From NCBI GenBank assembly GCA_963575745.1, contig CAUYUJ010016700.1, forward strand, positions 202,590-240,089: a DNA stretch of 37,500 nucleotides. The letters are read 5' to 3'. Below are positions 18,610 through 28,106 of this stretch, one piece after another. The position numbers and the translations under genes are program-made. Positions within the stretch are counted from its first letter, which is position 1. Each line of letters opens with the position of its first letter. Below the pieces are notes generated by a model. It was given only the letters and a program-made list of their open reading frames with translations, made no database searches and was not told the origin of the DNA. This stretch comes from Prorocentrum cordatum (lineage: Eukaryota > Sar > Dinophyceae > Prorocentrales > Prorocentraceae).

Positions 18610-19140
18610 GATGGGGGGGGAGAAGAGGGCCCGAAAGGGGCCGCTTGTGGAGCCAGCAGGGGCCCAGGAGGGGCCTGGCAGGACCCCTTGGGAGCCCTTT
18701 CCTTCACCCCCTCCTGGAAGCCACCACGGAAAGGGGTATGGCAGAAAGGGGTGTGGCTTTAGGGATGAAAAAACGCCCCTACCCTGGGCTACAAGTCCGT
18801 GGTCAGTAAACCTCCTGGGAACTCCCACCGGCCAAAGAGCCGCCAGGACGCCGCGCGGCACGCGCGATACGCAGGGTTTACCCTGGCAGCCCACAGGAGG
18901 TTCAGCGCACAGCGCCTCATGAACCAGGGTAAGGGTGTTTTTTACGCCCTCGAATGGTGCCAATCGTGGATTGGCGATGCTATCTGCGATAAACAACATC
19001 GCCAGATTCCCCTTTACATGAAATCTGCACACCACACCCCTTGACACGATGCCCCTCTCGTACCCCCCCCTGACCGCCCGCTCGATGCTCTTGGCGGCGC
19101 TCACGCCGGGGCGGCGCGAGGGGGGCGGCCCTGTAATCAA
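18607..19140 (-). CDS. hypothetical ORF, possible decayed gene (177 codons)
   Basis: A stop-free minus-strand frame. Its central third has ordinary composition (segments such as LFIADSIANPRLAPF and VKNTLTLVHEALCAEPP) and contrasts with the Pro/Gly-rich C-terminal third. The first codon offered by the frame is TTG at 19140, so a start is not established; an internal ATG precedes LFIADS. No family recognised. It may be an exon, a repeat-derived frame or chance. Confidence 0.25.
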   Translation of the reverse strand: MITGPPPSRRPGVSAAKSIERAVRGGYERGIVSRGVVCRFHVKGNLAMLFIADSIANPRLAPFEGVKNTLTLVHEALCAEPPVGCQGKPCVSRVPRGVLAALWPVGVPRRFTDHGLVAQGRGVFSSLKPHPFLPYPFPWWLPGGGEGKGSQGVLPGPSWAPAGSTSGPFRALFSPPI

Positions 19141-19228
19141 GAAAGCGGGTGGGGGCCCTCTTGGACGGGTCCGGCCAGGGGCTCCTTAGAGTCGGGGCTG
19201 TTCTGGCGGCACGCACCTGGGGGACGGA

Positions 19229-19346
19229 GGGAGGGGGGAGGGCTTCTTAGGAGGCTGCTTCTCAGAAGGCGCCGGCCTTACACCTGTAGATGAGGCCCAC
19301 GCCTTCTAAGACGCAGGGGCGCTTCTAAGAAGCCCTCCCCCCTCCC
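19229..19346. mobile_element. foldback element with 22-bp perfect inverted ends
   Basis: Bases 19229-19250 (reading into GAGGGCTTCTTAG) are the exact reverse complement of 19325-19346. The 74-bp interior contains a second, imperfect inverted pair of CTTCTCAGAAGGCG type (19258-19271 and about 19299-19312). The arms are purine-rich on one strand, so a triplex- or foldback-prone structure is expected. No coding capacity; target duplication not found. Confidence 0.7.
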
Positions 19347-19365
19347 CCCAGCGCGTGGCTGGATG

Positions 19366-19548
19366 TTCTGACCCGGGTCAATCCAGACCCCGGTCAGTCA
19401 GGCTCTGCAGGATCCTGCAAGCTCCAGCAGGAGCCTGCAGCATCCTGCACCCAAGCCTAGGCCAGTGCGCCCCTGGTCCTGCAGGATCCTGCAAGATCTG
19501 GCGCTGGGACTGACCCCCGATTGCATTGACCCCCGTCTCTTGAGCCCC
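19366..19548. repeat. dispersed repeat E, copy 1 (partner at 32181-32395)
   Basis: Both copies begin TTCTGACCCGGGTCAATCC, contain clustered ATCCTGCAAG / ATCCTGCAGG words, and end with CATTGACCCCCGTCTC. Same orientation, 12.8 kb apart. The interior is a 10-bp repeat of ATCCTGCARG. Confidence 0.8.
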
Positions 19549-19666
19549 GAGGGGGACTTCTTGGACGGGCCCGGCCGGGGGCTCCTGGGAGGCCTTCATG
19601 GTAGCCGTCGGGGCCCTTCTTGGCCTTCTCAGATACCCACCAGTCGGAAGAAGCCGATACAAGCAT

Positions 19667-19776
19667 GAAGTAGGAAGGCGCTGAAAGTAGATTGGGTAAC
19701 CGCCCACCACCTAAAGATGAAGGAAAAGGAGAAACCACTCGTTCATTGAAGCAGGAAGGCGCCTAAAATAGACTGG
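19667..19776. repeat. short direct repeat pair, 81-bp offset
   Basis: GAAGTAGGAAGGCGC (19667-19681) with TGAAAGTAGATTGG, and GAAGCAGGAAGGCGC (19748-19762) with CTAAAATAGACTGG. Probably two units of a decayed tandem repeat. Confidence 0.6.
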
Positions 19777-19846
19777 AATCTGGGAATCCGGAACTACCTG
19801 CTATAAACGACTGGTGTACACTCGGGGGCGCGCAAACACGGACTAG

Positions 19847-19929
19847 CGATCCATGTATTTGGCGCGCGGTCGCCAAATCCATGGATCGGGGGAGGTGCCC
19901 TCCCCCAAATGCGGCCAGTGCCGCACTGG
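19847..19929. repeat. three consecutive hairpins
   Basis: Hairpin 1: arms 19847-19864 and 19871-19888 pair at 17 of 18 positions with loop CGCGGT. Hairpin 2: GGGGGAGG (19888-19895) and CCTCCCCC (19899-19906), loop TGC. Hairpin 3: CCAGTG (19915-19920) and CACTGG (19924-19929), loop CCG. They follow one another almost without spacing. No enclosing gene is visible. Confidence 0.75.
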
Positions 19930-20204
19930 TCGGCGGCGGAGATCCGCGATTTCCCATGAAAACGGGACCCGTCGCTGATCCACGCCCCCTTGATCCATGT
20001 TTGCGATCGCCTGAGAAAGGCTACCCGATGGTCTTCGCCGAGAAAAAAATGCACGCGCCCGAGCGGTGCCCAGACTCAGAAGCGATGCGAAAACCAATGG
20101 CCTGTGTGGAATCCCAGGATCCCCCATCAGAGAGAGGGGTGCCCGAGCGAGATTACTTCTTCCCCGGGCGTGCGTTGGCAATTCCGAAGGGTTCGCCTCC
20201 GGGA

Positions 20205-20340
20205 TGGACACTGGGGGTGGACACTGGGGATGAACAATTGGGATGGACGCTGGGGATGGACACTGGGGATGGACTCTGGGGATGGACACTGGGGATGGAC
20301 ACTAGGGATGGACACTGAGATGGACACTGGGGATGGGCAC
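20205..20340. repeat. 13-bp minisatellite, TGGACACTGGGGA
   Basis: Ten units, nine of 13 bp and one of 12, span 20205-20333, followed by a partial unit. Several units are identical (TGGACACTGGGGA); others differ at one to four positions. The frames across it (Trp-Thr-Leu-Gly-Met-Asp types) are by-products. Confidence 0.95.
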
Positions 20341-20518
20341 CCTTTTCTCTTATCCGCAACTGCGGGGGACTGGGTATTTTCCCGTACTTCCTGGGTCTTC
20401 GTCCCCCCCCCCACTTCCCACACGTTCCCGCATCTTCGTTTGCGATCGCCCGAGAGCCCCCGCCCTCTCGGGCGTCCCCCGCTCGTACCACTGCTTGCAG
20501 GAGTGCTGCCTCTGAGAG

Positions 20519-20629
20519 GGACCCCACCTGCTCGAGGCGGGCGCCCCAGAAACGGCCAAGATCTGCTCCATGGGGGGGGGAGGGGGGGGGGTGCGAGGGC
20601 CGACGCCGACCGGCACAAGAATGAACAAA
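20519..20629. repeat. dispersed repeat C, copy 2
   Basis: Partner of 17759-17877, same orientation, 2.76 kb apart. Contains a G-run of about 20 broken by one A (20572-20590). Confidence 0.6.
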
Positions 20630-20674
20630 AATCTATGCCCGCTGGATCCGTGTCTGCGATCGCCTGAGAGCGGG

Positions 20675-20799
20675 CTCCTCCTCCTCCTCCTCCTCCTCCT
20701 TCTCCTCCTCCTTCTCCTCCTTCTCCTCCCTTTCTCCTCCTCCTCCCTTTCTCCTCCTCCTCCTCCTCCTCCTCCTCCTCCTCATCCTCCTCCTCCTCG
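20675..20799. repeat. (TCC)n imperfect microsatellite
   Basis: TCC triplets with TTC interruptions, immediately downstream of the third GCGATCGCC word. Confidence 0.95.
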
Positions 20800-21000
20800 G
20801 GCGCCCCCCCGCCTGGGCGCCCCCCCGCCTGTGCTGAGAGGTCGCCGCCTCCCGCGCCGCACCCCGGTGCGCGCCGCCCGTGCTGGCTGCGGGCGGTGCC
20901 GCCGCCCCGCGCGCCCGCTCGAGGGAGCCTCTCGGGCCAGCTCGAGCCTCGGGGGCGCGGGGGCTCAGAAGGGGGCGAAGTGTCCGAAGGGCTGATCTAG
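20800..21000. other. GC-rich spacer, no gene seen
   Basis: A direct repeat of GGGCGCCCCCCCGCCT occurs at 20799-20830 in two adjacent copies. Otherwise unassigned. Confidence 0.4.
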
Positions 21001-21190
21001 AATGGGCAAATATCCTGCCACCACTACCACATGCAGGACGGGGGAGAAGGGAGCCTGAGGAGGTCCGCGGCCTCCTCCTCCTCGTCCTCCTCCTTCGTCT
21101 CCTTCGTCTCCTTCGTCTCCTCCTCCTCTTCCTCCTCCTCCTCCTCCTGTCCTACATATGGTAGTGAAGATGGAAAATGGGCCCATCAAT
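21001..21190. repeat. dispersed repeat D, copy 2, carrying a (TCC)n tract
   Basis: Partner of 18332-18609 with a shorter TCC tract (about 21071-21150). Shared flanks are GGGGGAGAAGG before and GGCCCATCAA after the tract. Confidence 0.65.
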
Positions 21191-21226
21191 CGATTTTCAT
21201 ATTATATATTTATATACACACGCACT

Positions 21227-21262
21227 ATAACCACGCGCGCTACGCGAGCGCGCTTAGGTTAT
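21227..21262. repeat. hairpin, copy 1 of a conserved pair
   Basis: The outer stem ATAACC/GGTTAT encloses a perfect 7-bp stem GCGCGCT (21235-21241) and AGCGCGC (21247-21253). A related hairpin next to a CA/TA microsatellite stands at 31661-31694, where the outer stem is AGAACC/GGTTCT. TA-rich and CACA sequence lies directly upstream here as well. Confidence 0.65.
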
Positions 21263-21629
21263 TGCCGATTCTGCAGTCATTGTCAGTGAGCTTCGCACGA
21301 ATCCACACACACACACACACACACACGAGTTCACCAAAGGAGAAAGTGCCCCGAGCGTAGGCCACCCTTGGCGCGTGGTGCCAGGCCTTCTGAGGGCTAG
21401 CAACGGGCTCGAGGTGCAGTCACGGCAACACCGACCCCTTCGGGGTCATCACGGCGTGCGAGATCCTTCCCCCGCATAATCCCCCCTGGGGGCGCGGAAA
21501 AAATGCAGCGGAACGTGCCGAACGAGCTTTGCCCGTTTTAGAACGGGATGCCCACTGTCGAACGGGGCACTCGGCGACACTTCCCTTCAGATTCCCTGTT
21601 CGGCAATGGGAAATCCATTAGAAAATTTA
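21263..21629. other. unassigned spacer with (AC)n run
   Basis: An (AC)n microsatellite lies at about 21304-21326. Short palindromes CCCCCTGGGGG (21484-21494) and CCCGTT-TTAG-AACGGG (21530-21545) follow. No gene seen. Confidence 0.5.
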
Positions 21630-21930
21630 CAATCGGGTACCCCGATGACCAATTTGACAGCGGAATTCCCTTTGTCTATTGGGCGATCGGAGCTCAATTC
21701 GCCCGCCTCGGCCTAGACCCCCCGATTGCTCATGTGAATGTGGCCGCCCACCGTCACACGGGCAATCAGAGCTCAATTCCCGCGAGTAGCGGCACCCCAT
21801 TTGCCAATGTGACAGTGGGCCCCCACTGACACATGGGCAATCGGAGCTCAACTCCCGCGCCTCGGCCTGCCTCCAAATGACCCATCTGAAAGCCGGCGCC
21901 CGCTGTCGAATCGATAATCGGACTTCCTTG
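21630..21930. repeat. degenerate tandem repeat, unit about 77 bp
   Basis: The marker GGGC(G/A)ATC(G/A)(G/A)AGCTCAA starts at 21681, 21760 and 21835, with a weaker fourth at about 21912 (spacing 79, 75 and 77). Units share AGCTCAAYTC near the start and a GCCAATGTGACAGTGGGC-like end. On the minus strand the repeat stays open and gives a peptide repeat of about 25 residues marked by ELSSDCPC, inside a 270-codon open frame (21627-22439). A repeat-containing protein segment is possible but unproven. Confidence 0.7.
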
Positions 21931-22799
21931 GCCGCCCAGACCTGGCCCACAAACAAGCTAGCGACCTCCTCCCCCCCGCCCTGGCTGGGCCTGCACGTTT
22001 GCCAATGGAGCCTCACTGTCGACTGGCCAGCCCCCCGAAGGGCTGCCGATTTGGCAAGTGGGCCCCCGGAGCTACATCCATGCTGCAAAGGCCTCCGGAA
22101 AAACCACCGAAGAGCCGCGCAAGAGCCACTCACGAGCTTCGTAACGGCAAGGGCCCCAGAAGGGGGCACCTCACTAACAGGCCATAGACCGTCGAATCTC
22201 ACCAGCCCTCTGGGCGTAGGTGGTCTGGAGAGCGTCCGCTTCCAACCCCGTTGTTCCACCCCAGGGACCCCAAACCGGCAATGACCCCCCCCCCGGGCCC
22301 GGCCCGACCCCGGACCGAACGCGCCACGGGGGAGCGGAGGGCTCCAAAACGGGCCACGAAGGGACCAAAACGCGAGGGCCACGAGTCGCCGAAATATCGT
22401 TCCTTGACGCCCACGATGGAAGCTGCCGGGACGCCACAAAAGGCTCCCAAGATGCGTCCAAAGAGGGTCCCAAGAAACAAAAATCGTCTGAATGCAGGCG
22501 GTGAGCCGTCAACCTGGTCACAACCGGAAGCCTCATGAAGTACCTCGCGCGTGTTTTATTCCTGGTGGCACCACGTCTTCGCTCCACCGAATGCCTCACT
22601 GGCACGGTGCCGCATAACGCCCCTCCGCCCATCTGAAGGCATCCCTCAAACATTCCGTGGCCCCGCGGGTGGTTGGCTGGTCTGATTGGCTCCAGCAGCA
22701 AAGAAAGTTGTTGTCCCTCGAAGCATAACACGGCGCTGGGACATAAGAGTTGCTCGCAGCACGCGGCTCAGAGCACAGCGTTTGCACGTGCTTTGTGAC
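21931..22799. other. unassigned region with weak CCAAAACGGGCC-type words
   Basis: A faint 10-11 bp texture of the CCAAGAGGCC family can be seen at about 22330-22470. The minus frame 21627-22439 runs through the first half. No recognised domain. Confidence 0.3.
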
Positions 22800-23220
22800 T
22801 TCAGAAACTTCACGACGAGCTCAATTGGAGTCGCGGAACAGTCTTGTAGGAGCCCAGTTGGGGCCGTATTGAGAGCCCTTCGGGGCGTCATGGGGCCCCT
22901 CCCCGACCGTCCTGGGTCCCTGCGAAAGCTCTCTTGAGCCCGCTTTGGAAGCGTGCGTGGGCTGTCCTGGTCCGTCGTTGGGTTCTTCTGGGACCATCTT
23001 GAAGTCCTTTGAGGCGCCCCTGAAACCCGCGCAAACCATCTTGAACTCATTCTGAACGAAAAATGACATACTGATTTCAATTGAGATTGCCGCACGGCTC
23101 GACTGCAGTTGGTCGTCTGGATATCCTCGTGAAACCCCATGGGGCCATCTTGAAGGCATCCTGCGGCCATCTCGGGCTGTCCTGAGCCCCTCCAAGGCAA
23201 CGTTGGCGACGTCGTGGGCG
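22800..23220. repeat. faint third block of GGGCCxTCTTGG-type units
   Basis: Words such as TTGGGGCCGT, CCATCTTGAA, CATGGGGCC and CCTGGGTCC recur at roughly 10-12 bp spacing. It is much more degraded than the blocks at 3.7 and 33.6 kb. Orientation as in the 33.6 kb block. Confidence 0.45.
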
Positions 23221-23470
23221 CACTAAGTATGACACATTGAATTCGAACAAACTACAGCAAGCAATGCCTGCGGAGCGAACAGAATTGGGCCCACCTGCTA
23301 TATGGGGGCGTGTCAAACTGTCACCTCACAATTCTGCAAAGCTGCGCGCCTCGCAGCATGGCAACACACCGTGCAGCAGGCAATGTCCGCAGTTGCAGTG
23401 TGAGGGGGGAATGGTGCCCCCTGCGATTTGCTGGCGCGCGCCGCGCTGCCCTCGCAGCCCGCGCAGCAAA

Positions 23471-23560
23471 GCCAGGACGTCGCGAACACTTGTCATGGCG
23501 GGGACTCCGATGAACGAACAGCCACGCGTCCTGGCGCTCAGCTGCGAGGCCACACTCAAC
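23471..23560 (-). repeat. 260-bp-offset direct duplication, copy 1
   Basis: Aligns without gaps to 23731-23820. By eye 69 of 90 bases match, and the stretch GCTGCGAGGCCACA is shared. On the minus strand both copies read VASQL...TRGCSF in the same frame relative to the repeat, so the unit may derive from a coding tandem repeat. Confidence 0.7.
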
Positions 23561-23730
23561 CCTGGAGAGGGAAAGACAGAGCGATAATTTCGCGACTGAC
23601 ACAGAGGCGCTGTCCAAGGCTCTGAAAGGGTAGCTGATAGGGTTCGCGGGGGCGGGGGACCGGACAAACCAATTTGCAGCAGGAACTGCAAGCCAAAAGG
23701 GCGGCGGCTCTGAAATTGCCCCGAGCACGA

Positions 23731-23820
23731 ACCAGGATGCCCCGAACTAAGTTCATAGCAAGGACTCTGACAAACGAACAACCACGCGTGATGGCACGCA
23801 GCTGCGAGGCCACATTCAAC
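23731..23820 (-). repeat. 260-bp-offset direct duplication, copy 2
   Basis: Second unit of the pair. The minus-strand frames carrying the two copies (23326-23886 and 23556-24134) are in different phases. A protein repeat, if real, is therefore interrupted by a frame change between copies. Confidence 0.7.
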
Positions 23821-24578
23821 CCAGATCGAACCCCAATTCGCGCACTGGGAGAGCAGGTTAGAGCCATTATAAAAGGGCGCGCGCAATTCGCCCTAAAGAA
23901 CACTGGCGGGCTTCTCACTGACGGAGGGGGCGGGCCACTAACGGCGATTGCCGCCCTTTTCACCCAATCCAGAGCGCCGCCCTCGCGAGCAAGATGCCAG
24001 CGGCCGCGCTTCGGACGAAATCCGCTGATCTGGCTGCGCCATCCATCAAGGCAGCCACTATCTAACAGGTCGACATCGAGGCGCAAGAAACGCGCGCGCC
24101 TGCGCCGGAGGGCGCCCTCCTGACGCTGATCCAAGCACCTGGCGTAGCCCCCCCCCCCCGCCCATCTATCACCCCTGATACCCTCTCGTTACAAAGACTC
24201 GCGAATTCACGGGACGCTTCTGGACGCAAGGGACTGTGAACTTCTCGCAACATCTCAAAATGGCCAGCGCGACCAACATGGTCTGATTTCCTAATTGCCC
24301 AGCGGATCTGCTTCTTCCCACTTAAAAACTACCGATGGGGGCCCAAGGCTGGGGGGCGGAGCGGGCGGCCCCCGCTCGACCTGCCGCCGCGGCCGAAGGG
24401 CCGCGCGGCGGGGCCGACATCGCAGCCGAGACGGGCCTCGAGCACAAGCCTCTGAGGACTCAGCGTCTCGCCAGGTCGCCCTGCGGCCCGCTTCGCAACC
24501 TGGCGGGCGCCCCGCAAGCCATTGCGGCGCGCCCGACCCCGCACTCGCCGCTGAAGCAGTCGGCCAGGTAGCGGCCTG
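23821..24578. other. unassigned sequence, no gene seen
   Basis: It begins as moderate-GC sequence with a C-run at 24150-24161 and becomes very GC-rich after 24340. No motif recognised. Confidence 0.4.
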
Positions 24579-26384
24579 TCAGACGCGGCTGATCTCCCGC
24601 CAGTCGACCGGCGAGGCGCGCCCCACAATTACGTCCTCGAGCTGATCCTCGCAGGCACGGAACACGTCTTGCCGAGCGCGGAAGAGCGTCGCCCTGGCGG
24701 CCGCCAGCCTGGCGACGCTCCGCGCGGCCTTCCACTGACCACGCTTTCGGACCTCGCCCAGCCGTCGCCGTATCCTCGCCGAGTCTATCGTGGCGCCCGA
24801 GTAGCGCATCTGACACGGGGCGAATTAGACCGCGCCCTCAAGTCCTGGAGGCACAGGCTGAACACCTTGCAGCACTCGGGATAGGTGAAGACCACTGGCA
24901 CTCTGGATGGCCTTCCCGCTCAATGCGTTGCGGCACGGGGCCCAAGAAGCGGATCCAGGGCAAGTCGAATTCGAGCAACGCGTCGCCCAAGTCCGTCTTG
25001 TCCCGGCGACCCCCCTCCTCCTCGTGCAAGAGCCCAAGGGCCCCGTGCCCGCAGACGCCCGCCGCCGGCGCCACCGGACAGGCGGGCTTCAGGAGCAGGA
25101 GGTAGCTGGGCCGAGCGCGCGCTCGCGCTCCATCATCCGCCAGGCCATCGCACGCCACAGCACAAGCGCCCATGGCTTCCTCGCCCGCGGAGGCCCCAGG
25201 CCCCGGGGGGGGCGCCAGGCACCTTTGCGCGCGCAGCCTGGGCTGAAGTGGAAGATGCCAGGCATGAGCTTCTCGGCCGACGAGGCGCGCGCCCCCGCTT
25301 GGCACGGCGCGTTGACGCAGCACGCCAGCGCCTCGCCCACCGCCGAGTCGCCCTGCTCCTTCACGAGCGCCGCGATCTCCGCCGAGGGCCAGCCCCGGCG
25401 GGCGAAGTCCCGGCAGCCGCCCCTGGCCCTCTGGCACTTCTGCTGCGTCGGCGACCGCGCCGCCTCCCGCCCCAGGAGTGAGAAGCCCCCCGCGTCGTCC
25501 GAGCTGCGGCAATGGTGGGCTCGGCGCTCGCGCGAATGCGCGAGCCCGCGCTGCCGCGCGGCGCCCGTCACGACCTCGGGCTCGGAACTCCCGCTTCTCA
25601 GGATTCGCCGCTCCAGGGCGCCGGCCCCGCGGGCGCCGCAGGCGTCGGGCCCTCCGCCTGACCCCCCACCGCCGGCGGGGCGACCCAGCACGGCTTCCCG
25701 AAGGTGCCTCGACCCGTCCAGCTGCCGCTCGCGCCGAGCCAGCTGCCGCAGCGGGAGCCCCTCCGCCCGCGGCTGGGCCAGGCGCCGGGAGCGCCGTCGC
25801 CTGCGGCCGGCTGCCTGCCCCAGCGGGCGGGCCTGCGCGCGGGGCGGCGGCAGCTGCCGAGCACGCTGCCTTTTGGGCGCCGACCCGCTGACCTCGGCGG
25901 CCCACAGGGTCCGCCGGCGCCCCGTCGGCGCCAGCAGCCCAGACGCCGAGAAGCCGCCCCGCTTAAGGAGGAAAGGATGCGAGGCTGCGGCGCAGCGGCC
26001 CACTACAGATGCGTCTCGGACCTGGGGCAACTGGGGGTCCGCCCGATCAAGTAGCGGATGCTTCGGGAAAAGAATATGACGTGGAAACGTCAAATCTGGA
26101 CCAACAAATTGAAACACGAACTCACTCCACCCATGATTGAAGCTCAGTGCCACAGAAACGAACGCGGGCCTCAAAGACCGCGGCGGCTGCGCAATGTACG
26201 CTGGCGACCTGGGACCCGGCCTCAAGGGCGAGGATGCCGCCGGGGCGCTGCTGGGCTCGGGCACCCGCTGACCTGCTTGGAGCACGCGGGCTGGGACCAC
26301 CCCGGCAAATCCTCCAAAACGGCCCGCTAATTGAAATGATCCTCGTCGTCGGGCAGGCCTCGGAGTAGGCCTCGGAGATCCCAT
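24579..26384 (-). other. GC-rich candidate coding region on minus strand, unrecognised
   Basis: Three minus-strand frames carry protein-like patches. Frame 26384-25089 (431 codons) has WPSAEIAALVKEQGDSAVGE followed by ALACCVNAPCQ near 25260-25400. Frame 25905-24838 (355 codons) has DKTDLGDALLEFDLPWIRFL near 24930-25000. Frame 24809-24579 (76 codons) starts at ATG and is a charged, helix-like peptide (RARQDVFRACEDQLEDVIVG). The patches are collinear in minus-strand order, which would fit one gene interrupted by introns or frameshifts. The opposite-strand frame 24907-26079 is Arg/Pro/Ala-rich throughout and is judged antisense. No family is recognised and no splice sites were confirmed. Confidence 0.3.
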
Positions 26385-26666
26385 TCTCCCTTCTCGCCCA
26401 AACCGAATCCTGCGGCGCAGAGCGAATCCTCGCGGGCGCTGCGCGCGCGGCGCCGGCCGAAGCGAGCTCGTTCCGGCACGCGCCCGACGGGCTCGACCAG
26501 CTCCTGCGATGGCCAGCCCGCGCCAGCCCGCAGCTGCGGAAGACGGCGTCGGACCGCCGCGCCATCGAGTTCCAGGGGGGCCACCAATCGGACTCCCAGA
26601 AGCACACCATGGAGCTGAAAGTGGCCAGCTCGCGCCGCGCCTCGGCCTGGCGCATCGCTGGTCGCC

Positions 26667-27300
26667 TTAGCGCGCCGGCACCACGCCGCGCGCGGAATTG
26701 AGGGCCGACGGCGCACCGCGCAGAAGCCGCAGAAGGCCAAGTGACCCAGCACAGCCTCCACCGCCCACCCCCCCAGCGGCGGCGGGCCAGCAGCCCGCGC
26801 GCGGCCTGTCGGCAGCGCCAGAAGCGGTCTCCCGCCACGCGAGCACGCAGCCGCCCACCGTCGATCGCACTGCAGCAAGCTGCTCGTCGCTCCGATTCCC
26901 ACACCATTTGTCCTTCAAATTTTCACTGGTATGGAATATGTCCTCTATATCTTTGGGGATAAACTCTGAAATTGCAGGATGCAGCTCCTCGATAAAAACG
27001 TCATGCCCCGACTGCGATCGAGCTCTGGACAAGGATGGAATACTGGAGACAATCCGAATCGCCCTTGGACCTTGGCACATTAGCACCGAGGCCCAGGGCC
27101 CACTCTGACTGGGCAGCGCGAAGTGCATCGACCTCGGCATTTCTCTGCTGATATTCAACCCGAAAATCCGATTCCAATCCTTCGCCGTCTTCAATGCAAT
27201 GGCGCAGCAAGGCCCAGGCGTCCACAACATGGAGCGCCGCGGGGGTCCACGCGCAAAGACATAATTCCAACGGCGCGATGTTGCTGGGGCCCACGTGGCT
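26667..27300 (-). pseudogene. broken coding remnant, unrecognised (possible retroelement)
   Basis: Reading the minus strand, frame 27294-27001 contains HVVDAWALLRHCIEDGEGLE and YQQRNAEVDALRAAQ. It stops near 27001, and frame 27230-26667 then continues with GHDVFIEELHPAISEFIPKD and FHTSENLKDKW before turning Ala/Arg/Gly-rich. Both patches have normal protein composition and adjoin with a change of phase at about 27005-27025, so a frameshifted gene or a short intron is likely. I cannot name the family. The context of scattered retroelement debris suggests a transposon polyprotein. Confidence 0.35.
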
Positions 27301-28106
27301 CTTCTGCAGCGCGGCGTTCTGGGAAGTACGCTGCGGGCGTCATTAGTCGGGCCAGCGAAGATGATCTCCGCCGTCCACCAGATTCCGCCCGCGGAAGTTC
27401 ACTCCGCCGTCGCGCGCGCATGGTGCTGATGGGGCGCATCAAGTTCTCCGAGAAAACTGCAAACTCCGACCGCCGCGGATAGAATCCCCCCCCCGTTTTC
27501 GGGCAATGGTGGCGAGCAAGGGCACGCGCCCCTCAACAATAGAACGAGCAGTGATGACAGTTTTGCCATGGTGTTGCACAAACAATTTTCCTACAGGATC
27601 TCGGCCATCTCATCTTCGGACCGTAAAAAGGGATCACCACCCTCGCGCATTGGCGCGAGCCCGAGAACTAATTGCTCTACGCTGGCAGCAGCCCAATCCC
27701 AACAAAACTGGCGCGCCAACGGGGACGTCCTGCCTCGTCTTCTTGCAAAGAAAACACCCGCTTCCCACGGCGAGGGCTCTGCGCCTCAGCGGCCATCAAT
27801 TTTGCCGGGGAACAAAACTCGTTGACTTGATCGATCCATTGCAGCTACCCGGCTTGCCCCCACTCGCACACAGATTCCCGCCCCCGCCCTGGGCGCTTAG
27901 AACTCGGTCTCCATGCCCCCCCCCCCCCCCACCCCACCCCACCCCCCCAGGCCAGCCGCCATTACTGCTGCAAGTTCGACTCTTCATGAACTGTTGATCA
28001 TTTCATGGGGCGAAGTACTGTTTCTTCCCCTAATTCAGTCTCGCTCTGCAAGGGGTAGCAGGGTGGCCAATCGCAGATGATATCGCACCCCTTGGGGTTG
28101 CCATGA
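27301..28106. other. unassigned sequence, no gene seen
   Basis: Contains C-rich runs at about 27917-27950 and 27487-27494. The open frames show no motif. A minus-strand frame (27442-27191) could be the upstream continuation of the remnant at 26.7-27.3 kb. Confidence 0.3.

Larger units (their letters stand above)
19990..20670. repeat. three dispersed copies of a TTTGCGATCGCCYGAGA word
   Basis: Copies at 19999-20015, 20439-20455 and 20653-20669 share TGCGATCGCC(T/C)GAGA. The first and third also share GGATCC- or GATCCATG-like upstream bases. Spacing is about 440 and 214 bp. The core GCGATCGC is an 8-bp palindrome. Between copies lie the minisatellite at 20205 and copy 2 of repeat C. Confidence 0.6.

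Noticed and set aside
20205-20340. CRISPR-like array
   Set aside because: It is a contiguous 13-bp minisatellite without spacers. The 77- and 89-bp arrays are also continuous degenerate repeats with no unique spacers.
24907-26079. 390-codon plus frame
   Set aside because: Antisense to minus-strand frames with better protein-like patches; its own composition is low-complexity Arg/Pro/Ala.
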